From: RHKX01 sp035759925
GTDB taxonomy: Bacteria > Actinomycetota > Thermoleophilia > Solirubrobacterales > 70-9
Reading direction: 5' to 3'
Assembly: GCA_035759925.1 (NCBI GenBank)
Contig: DASTTY010000091.1
Coordinates: forward strand, 1 to 20,794
Length of the DNA stretch: 20,794 bases
The notes beneath the pieces were generated by a model. The model did no database searches. It was not told the origin of the DNA and saw nothing but the letters and a program-made list of their open reading frames with translations. The position numbers and the translations under genes were made by a program. Position 1 is the first letter of the stretch. Every line of letters starts with the position of its first letter. Positions 15,804-20,794 of this stretch are shown piece after piece.

Positions 15804-17129
15804 CATGCCGATGAAGTCCAGCGCTTCGTCGAGGGTCGCCTCGTCGACGCCCTTCTCGATCGCGACCTCGCGGACGGTACGGCCGGATGACGCCGCCTCC
15901 TTGACGATCTCGGCGGCCCGGTCGTAGCCGATGTGCGGGTTCAGCGCCGTCGCGACCTGCAGAGTCGACTCGGCGTGGCGCTGCAGCATCTCCTCGTTCG
16001 GCTCGATCCCGGCGACGCAGCGGGTATCGAGGAGCCGGCAGGCGGAGGCGAGCAGCTTGATCGAGTCGAGCAGGTTGCGGGCGATCAGGGGGACCCGGAC
16101 GTTGAGCTCGAACTGGCCCTGGGCGCCACCGAAGGTGATCGCGGTGTCGTTTCCGATCACCTGATCGCCGACCTGGATCACCACCTCGGGGATCACCGGG
16201 TTGACCTTGCCGGGCATGATCGAGGAGCCCTTCTGCAGCTCCGGCAGGCGGATCTCGGCGAGCCCGGCCCGCGGGCCCGAACCCATCAGCGCGAGGTCGT
16301 TGCCGATCTTGATCAGCGAGACCGCGAGCACCTTCAGCGCGCCCGACAGCTCGACGAGGGCATCGCGGTTCGCCTGCGCCTCGAAGCGGTCGGCCGGCGC
16401 CGAGATCGCCAGGCCGCTGTCGGTGGTCAGCTTCTCGCGGACGCGATCGGCGAACTCGGCGTGGGTGTTGATGCCGGTCCCGGTGGCCGTCCCGCCGAGC
16501 GGGATCTGGCCGACGCGCTCGAGCGTGCCGCGGATCCGCTCGGCACCGAGGCGGATCTGCGAGGCGAAGCCCGAGAACTCCTGGCCGAGGGTGACCGGGA
16601 CGGCGTCCATCAGGTGGGTTCGGCCCGACTTGACGTGGTTGGCGAACTCGGCCCCCTTGCGGTCGAGGGTCGCGACGAGGGCATCGACCGCCGGCAGCAG
16701 GTCGGCGCTCGTCTGCTCGAGCGCGGCGAGATGAACGGCCGATGGGAAGACGTCGTTCGAGGACTGGCCCATGTTGACGTGGTCGTTCGGATGGGCTTCG
16801 TCGCCGGCGATGTTCGCGATCACCTCGTTGGCGTTCATGTTCGAGGAGGTGCCGGAGCCGGTCTGGAAGACGTCGACGGGGAACTGATCGTCGTGCTCGC
16901 CACGACCGACCGCGTCGCCGGCGGCGGAGATCCGCTCCGCGTGCCCGGCGTCGAGGAGCCCGAGCTCGGCGTTCGTCCGCGCGGCCGCGGCCTTGATCCG
17001 GCCGAGCCAGTGGATGACCGGCGCCGGCACCGGATGACCGGAGACGGGGAAGTTCGCCACCGCCTTGTCGGTCTCACCCCCCCAGAGCCGCTCGTCCGCG
17101 GTTGCCTGGTCCGTCGATTCGTCAGCCAA
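15786..17129 (-). CDS. fumC: Class II fumarate hydratase FumC
   Basis: FumC interconverts fumarate and malate in the TCA cycle as a cytosolic homotetramer without iron-sulfur cluster. The 447-aa protein is slightly shorter than the usual 460-470. It shows LWGGETDKAV (15-24), TGSGTSSNMNANEV (90-103), HPNDHVNMGQSSND (113-126), GRTHLMDAVPVTLGQE (169-184) with catalytic H172, and the superfamily signature GSSIMPGKVNP (301-311), whose serine loop closes over the substrate. The start is TTG at 17129. GGAG lies about eight bases upstream on the minus strand, and no ATG occurs before residue 98, so TTG is well supported. Aspartase and argininosuccinate lyase are relatives, but the motif details fit FumC. 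It is divergent from ileS. Confidence 0.96.
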   Translation of the reverse strand: MADESTDQATADERLWGGETDKAVANFPVSGHPVPAPVIHWLGRIKAAAARTNAELGLLDAGHAERISAAGDAVGRGEHDDQFPVDVFQTGSGTSSNMNANEVIANIAGDEAHPNDHVNMGQSSNDVFPSAVHLAALEQTSADLLPAVDALVATLDRKGAEFANHVKSGRTHLMDAVPVTLGQEFSGFASQIRLGAERIRGTLERVGQIPLGGTATGTGINTHAEFADRVREKLTTDSGLAISAPADRFEAQANRDALVELSGALKVLAVSLIKIGNDLALMGSGPRAGLAEIRLPELQKGSSIMPGKVNPVIPEVVIQVGDQVIGNDTAITFGGAQGQFELNVRVPLIARNLLDSIKLLASACRLLDTRCVAGIEPNEEMLQRHAESTLQVATALNPHIGYDRAAEIVKEAASSGRTVREVAIEKGVDEATLDEALDFIGMTRPHA

Positions 17130-17187
17130 TTCCTGTTCTCCGTTCGTCGTCGGGGTGCGGGGCCAAGGCTAGATGGTTGGTGCCGCC

Positions 17188-17193
17188 TAGAAT
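17188..17193 (+). promoter_or_regulatory. Candidate -10 element for ileS
   Basis: TAGAAT ends eleven bases before the ATG at 17205, implying a leader of only a few bases. No Shine-Dalgarno is present. The whole fumC/ileS divergent gap is 75 bases, too short for a T-box leader of the kind found before ileS in many actinobacteria. Confidence 0.45.
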
Positions 17194-17204
17194 CGGCCGC
17201 CGCG

Positions 17205-20200
17205 ATGCGCCGCTACGCACCGGTCGATCCCAAGCAGTCCTTCCCCGCGCTCGAAAAGCAGGTTCTCGAGCGCTGGCGCGAGGGCGAGACGTTCCGTCGC
17301 CAGCTCGAGCTCCGCGCGGGCCGGGCGCTCTGGAGCTTCTACGAGGGCCCGCCGACCGCGAACGGCAAACCCGGCTCCCACCACGTCCTCGCCCGCGTCT
17401 TCAAGGACATCTACCCGCGCTACAAGGCGATGTGCGGCTACGACGTGCCGCGAAAGGGAGGCTGGGACTGCCACGGGCTCCCGGTCGAGCTCGAGATCGA
17501 GAAGGAGCTCGGGATCAGCTCGAAGGAGGAGATCGAGGCCTACGGCATCGCCGAGTTCAACCGCCGCTGCCGCGAGTCGGTCTTCGCGTACGTCGACGAC
17601 TGGAACCGGCTCGTCGAGCGGGTCGGTCACTGGATCGACCTCGACGACCCCTACGTGACGATGGACACCGACTACATCGAGTCGGTCTGGTGGTCGCTCG
17701 CGCAGAACTGGGAGCGCGACCGCCTCTACGAGGGCCACAAGGTCGTCCCCTACTGCCCCCGCTGCGGGACCGCGCTGAGCTCGCACGAGGTCGCCAGCGG
17801 CTACAAGGACGTCGTCGATCCGTCGGCCTACGTGCGGCTGCCGGTGATCGAGAGGACAGAGGACAGAGGACAGCGGACAGAGGTGCAACCCGGGGACAAC
17901 CTGCTCGTCTGGACCACGACTCCTTGGACCCTGATCGCGCATGCCGCGGTCGCGGCCGGGCCGGAGATCGATTACGTGCGGGCGCAGCTGCCCGGCGGCG
18001 AGATCGTCGTCGTCGCGCTCGCCCTCGCCGACTCGCTCCTCGGCGAGGACTACGAGACCCTCGCGACCTTCCCGGGCACCGCGCTCGAGGGCGTCCGCTA
18101 CGAGGCGCCGTTCGGCTACATCGCCGGCTCCGACTTCGGGCCGCTTGGCCACTCGGTGCTGATGGCGGACTTCGTGACCACCGGGGACGGCACCGGCCTC
18201 GTCCACACGGCCCTCGCGTTCGGCGAGGACGACTTCCGGCTCGGCGAGCAGTACGGGATGACGCTGCAGAACCCGGTCCGCCTCGACGGCACCTACGACG
18301 AGCGGGTGCCCGACTTCCAGGGCAAGCTGGTCCGCGACCACAATCCCGAGATCGTCGCCGCACTCGACGCCGCGGGGCGGCTCTTCAGGGAGGTCCCCTA
18401 CGAGCACGCCTACCCGCACTGCTGGCGTTGCGAGACGCCGCTGATCTACTACGCGAAGTCGTCCTGGTACCTGCGTACGTCGGAGGTCCGGGACCGGATG
18501 CTGGCCGAGAACGAGCGGATCGGCTGGCACCCCGAGCACATCAAGCACGGCCGCTTCGGCAAGTGGCTGGAGGGGAACGTCGACTGGGCGCTCTCGCGCG
18601 AGCGCTACTGGGGGACGCCGCTGCCGATCTGGTCCTGCACGGCGGATGACTGCGACGAGCGGCTCTGCATCGACTCGATCGCAGCGATCACCGAGCACGG
18701 CGGCGAGCTGCCCCGCTCGGAGGCCGGCGACGTCGACCTCCACCGGCCTTACATCGACGGCGTGACGCTCGACTGCCCGTCCTGCGGGGGTGAGATGAAG
18801 CGCGTCCCCGAGGTGATCGACACCTGGTACGACAGCGGCGCGATGCCGTTCGCGCAGCTCCACTTCCCGTTCGAGAACGAGGCGGAGTTCGAGCGGCGCT
18901 TCCCGGCCGACTTCATCTGCGAGGGGATCGATCAGACCCGGGGCTGGTTCTACTCGCAGCTCGCCGAGTCGGTCCTGCTCTTCGACCAGACCGACTACCT
19001 GAACTGCGTCTGTCTCGGCCTGATCCTCGATCCCGAAGGCCGGAAGATGAGCAAGCGCCTCGGCAACCTCGTCGATCCGCACGAGGTCATCGACGTCCAC
19101 GGCGCCGACGCCTTCCGCTGGTACTACCTCGCCTCCCAGCAGCCCTGGGCCGGCTACCGCTTCAGCGCCGACACCGTCGGTGAATCGGTTCGGCAGTTCC
19201 TGCTGACGCTCTGGAACACGTATTCGTTCTTCGTTCTTTACGCGAACGCGGCCGAAGGGCAGGGGACAGTGGACAGAGGACAGAGGACAGAGGCTGAAGC
19301 GCAGATGGATCGGTGGCTCGTTTCGCGGCTCGAGGCCACGATCGAGGTGGTCCGCGAGCGGCTCGACGGGTTCGACTCGACCACCGCGGGCAAGGCGATC
19401 GCCGACTACGTCGACGAGATGTCGAACTGGTACGTACGGGTCTCACGCCGCCGCTTCTGGGACGGCGACGAGGCCGCCTTCGCGACGCTCCGCCGCTGCC
19501 TGGTCGAGACGGCGAAGCTGCTCGCCCCGTTCATCCCGTTCACCGCCGATGCGATCTGGCTCAACCTCGTCCACGGCGCCGACGCTCCACTCGAAGCGTC
19601 GGTCCACCTCGAGGACTACCCGGAGGCCGACGAATCGCTCCGCGACCCCGACCTCGAGAAGGGCGTCGAGGCGGCGCGGCGCGCCGTCGAGCTCGGTCGT
19701 GCGGCCCGCGCCCAGGCGAAGGTGAAGATGCGCCAGCCGCTCGCAAAGGCCGTGATCGTCGCGACCGCCGCCGAACGGCGGACGATCGAGGGGCTCGCCG
19801 AGATCGTGCGTGCCGAGCTGAACGTCCGCGACCTCGAGTTCGTGACCGAGGAGGGCGAGCTCGCGAGCTGGACCGTCAAGCCCGACTTCCGTGCCCTCGG
19901 CCCCCGCTTCGGCAAGGACATGCCCCAGGTGAAGGCCGCGATCGAGGCGCTCGACGCCGGACAGGTCCGGACGACGCTCGAGGCCGGCGGCGCCGTCGGG
20001 ATCAGCGTCGACGGACGCGAGCACACGCTCGGTCCCGACGAGCTCAGCTTCGCGATGGAGCCGCTCGAGGGCTACCAGGTCGAGTCGGAGGCGGGGCGGG
20101 CGGTCGCGCTCGCGCTCGACCTCGACGAGGACCTGATCCGCGAGGGCCATGCGCGCGAGGTCGTCCGCGCCGTCCAGAGCGCCCGCAAGGACTCGGGCCT

Positions 20201-20387
20201 CGAGATCAGTGACCGGATCGAGCTGTCGCTGGGCGGCGATTCAGAGCTGGTCGCAGCCGCTCGCGCCCACGAGTCCTACGTGACCGGAGAGACGCTGGCG
20301 ACGAGCGTCAGCTATGACGGGGCCGACGGCGAAGCGGTGACAGTCGACGGTCGCCCGCTCGAGATCGCCGTGCGGCGTGCGGAGTAA
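17205..20387 (+). CDS. ileS: Isoleucyl-tRNA synthetase, IleS2 (eukaryote-like) type
   Basis: The 1060-aa class I synthetase charges tRNA-Ile. The catalytic fold opens with GPPTANGKPGSHH (48-60); the HIGH position reads GSHH (57-60). KMSKR is at 614-618. The CP1 editing domain begins around WTTTPWTL (236-243). Zinc-knuckle-like cysteine pairs occur in YCPRCG and CPSCGG, and WYDSGAMPFAQ and GIDQTRGWFYSQL are strongly conserved. The helical anticodon-binding domain starts near MDRWLVSRLEATIEVV and the C-terminus is of the long type-2 form. Two in-frame low-complexity inserts, RTEDRGQRTE (217-226) and GTVDRGQRTE (687-696), use codons (AGG, AGA, ACA, GGA) that are rare nearby. The start is an ATG just after a TAGAAT hexamer. 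The frame is open far upstream, but there it overlaps fumC and is spurious. A membrane-protein gene follows. Confidence 0.97.
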   Translation: MRRYAPVDPKQSFPALEKQVLERWREGETFRRQLELRAGRALWSFYEGPPTANGKPGSHHVLARVFKDIYPRYKAMCGYDVPRKGGWDCHGLPVELEIEKELGISSKEEIEAYGIAEFNRRCRESVFAYVDDWNRLVERVGHWIDLDDPYVTMDTDYIESVWWSLAQNWERDRLYEGHKVVPYCPRCGTALSSHEVASGYKDVVDPSAYVRLPVIERTEDRGQRTEVQPGDNLLVWTTTPWTLIAHAAVAAGPEIDYVRAQLPGGEIVVVALALADSLLGEDYETLATFPGTALEGVRYEAPFGYIAGSDFGPLGHSVLMADFVTTGDGTGLVHTALAFGEDDFRLGEQYGMTLQNPVRLDGTYDERVPDFQGKLVRDHNPEIVAALDAAGRLFREVPYEHAYPHCWRCETPLIYYAKSSWYLRTSEVRDRMLAENERIGWHPEHIKHGRFGKWLEGNVDWALSRERYWGTPLPIWSCTADDCDERLCIDSIAAITEHGGELPRSEAGDVDLHRPYIDGVTLDCPSCGGEMKRVPEVIDTWYDSGAMPFAQLHFPFENEAEFERRFPADFICEGIDQTRGWFYSQLAESVLLFDQTDYLNCVCLGLILDPEGRKMSKRLGNLVDPHEVIDVHGADAFRWYYLASQQPWAGYRFSADTVGESVRQFLLTLWNTYSFFVLYANAAEGQGTVDRGQRTEAEAQMDRWLVSRLEATIEVVRERLDGFDSTTAGKAIADYVDEMSNWYVRVSRRRFWDGDEAAFATLRRCLVETAKLLAPFIPFTADAIWLNLVHGADAPLEASVHLEDYPEADESLRDPDLEKGVEAARRAVELGRAARAQAKVKMRQPLAKAVIVATAAERRTIEGLAEIVRAELNVRDLEFVTEEGELASWTVKPDFRALGPRFGKDMPQVKAAIEALDAGQVRTTLEAGGAVGISVDGREHTLGPDELSFAMEPLEGYQVESEAGRAVALALDLDEDLIREGHAREVVRAVQSARKDSGLEISDRIELSLGGDSELVAAARAHESYVTGETLATSVSYDGADGEAVTVDGRPLEIAVRRAE
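17853..17882 (+). repeat. Heptamer-based repeat, copy 1, inside ileS
   Basis: This 30-base tract is built from AGGACAG, AGGACAG, AGGACAG, CGGACAG and a partial unit. It encodes RTEDRGQRTE, between the catalytic fold and the CP1 editing domain. It matches copy 2 (19263-19292) at 27 of 30 positions in the same reading frame. Confidence 0.9.
19263..19292 (+). repeat. Heptamer-based repeat, copy 2, inside ileS
   Basis: This 30-base tract is built from GGGACAG, TGGACAG, AGGACAG, AGGACAG and a partial unit. It encodes GTVDRGQRTE just before the anticodon-binding domain. It differs from copy 1 at three bases and lies about 1.4 kb downstream. Confidence 0.9.
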
Positions 20388-20402
20388 GGAGGCGGAAGCG
20401 GA

Positions 20403-20794
20403 ATGGAGATCGGCAGCGACACCAAGGCGGTCGTCCTCGCGGCCGGCCTGATCTTCCTCTGGGCACTCGTCCTCGGCGTCTGGAAGTACCGGCAGATGGC
20501 CGCGGCCGAGGACGGCCTCGCCCATCCCTACGTCGACATCGCTCATCGCGCGGCGCTGCTCTACAGCTTCGCGACGCTGCTGCTCGCGACGTTCGTCGAG
20601 CTCAGCGGCTTCCCGACCGCGGTCAATCTGCTCGCGGCGTTCGTCCCGATCTTCTTCTTCGCGGCCGCGATCATCGGCTACTCGGTTCACGGCGCCCGCC
20701 GCGACACCGACAACCAGTTCCGCGACCCGGTCCGTGGCACCCACGCCTTCATGTCGGCGCTGATCATCGGCGAGATCGGCGGCGTCGCCGTCCT
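20403..20794 (+). CDS. Small integral membrane protein (runs off right edge)
   Basis: The frame opens at an ATG with GGAGG (20388-20392) ten bases upstream and is unbroken to the window end, giving 130 residues. Hydrophobic segments lie at about 9-28, 48-67, 72-94 and from 115 onward, consistent with a four-helix membrane protein. Between helices are polar stretches: KYRQMAAAEDGLAHPYVDIAHRA, which may face the cytoplasm, and HGARRDTDNQFRDPVRGTH. I do not recognise the family with confidence; the layout is loosely like four-helix hydroxylaminobenzene-mutase-like proteins, but no diagnostic motif is visible. It follows ileS by 15 bases and is probably cotranscribed with it. Confidence 0.7.
   Translation, partial: MEIGSDTKAVVLAAGLIFLWALVLGVWKYRQMAAAEDGLAHPYVDIAHRAALLYSFATLLLATFVELSGFPTAVNLLAAFVPIFFFAAAIIGYSVHGARRDTDNQFRDPVRGTHAFMSALIIGEIGGVAV

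Noticed and set aside
15933..17204. A 424-codon in-frame upstream extension of ileS
   Set aside because: It runs antisense through fumC, shows no synthetase-like sequence, and the normal IleS N-terminus begins exactly at the ATG at 17205.
17130..17204. T-box riboswitch upstream of ileS
   Set aside because: The gap to fumC is only 75 bases, with no T-box sequence or specifier stem, and the candidate promoter lies a few bases from the start.
17187..19100. A 637-codon open frame on the minus strand inside ileS
   Set aside because: It is antisense to strongly conserved synthetase motifs and its translation is low-complexity.
17853..19292. CRISPR-like interpretation of the two heptamer repeats
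   Set aside because: There are only two copies 1.4 kb apart, both in coding sequence, with no spacers of regular length and no cas genes.

Overview
This is a 20.8 kb stretch of very GC-rich, gene-dense bacterial chromosome. The gene content, high-GC codon use, eukaryote-like IleS and frequent GTG/TTG starts fit a deep-branching actinobacterium, most likely Thermoleophilia/Solirubrobacterales. That placement is inferred from recognised families, not from a search. Almost everything is core or semi-core chromosome. I see no insertion sequence, prophage, CRISPR array, tRNA or rRNA.

Layout. The left edge holds the proline-rich N-terminus of a minus-strand protein. Next is a tightly overlapping minus-strand operon at 5494-315: ftsE, ftsX, a secreted S41 protease, an RNase R-type exonuclease and smpB. 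Adjacent genes overlap by 1-4 bases. It joins divisome control of cell-wall hydrolysis, envelope proteolysis and trans-translation mRNA rescue. A DUF389 membrane protein diverges from it. After a strong hairpin comes a minus-strand BtrH-like/DUF4872 protein, divergent from a lipid-kinase-like gene. A PAP2 phosphatase and ychF follow, overlapping by four bases. A roughly 150-base imperfect inverted repeat separates ychF from a convergent, multidomain cell-wall hydrolase (lytic transglycosylase plus M15-like peptidase). Next come a lipocalin-fold (CrtC/AttH-like) protein, a succinate-semialdehyde-type aldehyde dehydrogenase, convergent msrA, a 99-aa orphan, convergent fumC, and divergent ileS with the start of a membrane protein at the right edge.

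Themes. (1) Several plus-strand genes have a TANNNT -10-like hexamer only 6-11 bases before a GTG/ATG start and no Shine-Dalgarno, which suggests leaderless transcripts. (2) All three close convergent junctions are hairpins that incorporate stop codons, and two of them share the core CCTGACG/CGTCAGG. (3) ileS carries two in-frame copies of a 30-base heptamer-based repeat encoding RTEDRGQRTE or GTVDRGQRTE, built from codons that are rare in its surroundings and placed at two domain borders. (4) This IleS has GSHH in place of HIGH, the altered signature linked to mupirocin hyper-resistance in IleS2 enzymes. I found no defence or mobile system. The repeat pair in ileS and the giant hairpin are the most unusual structures.
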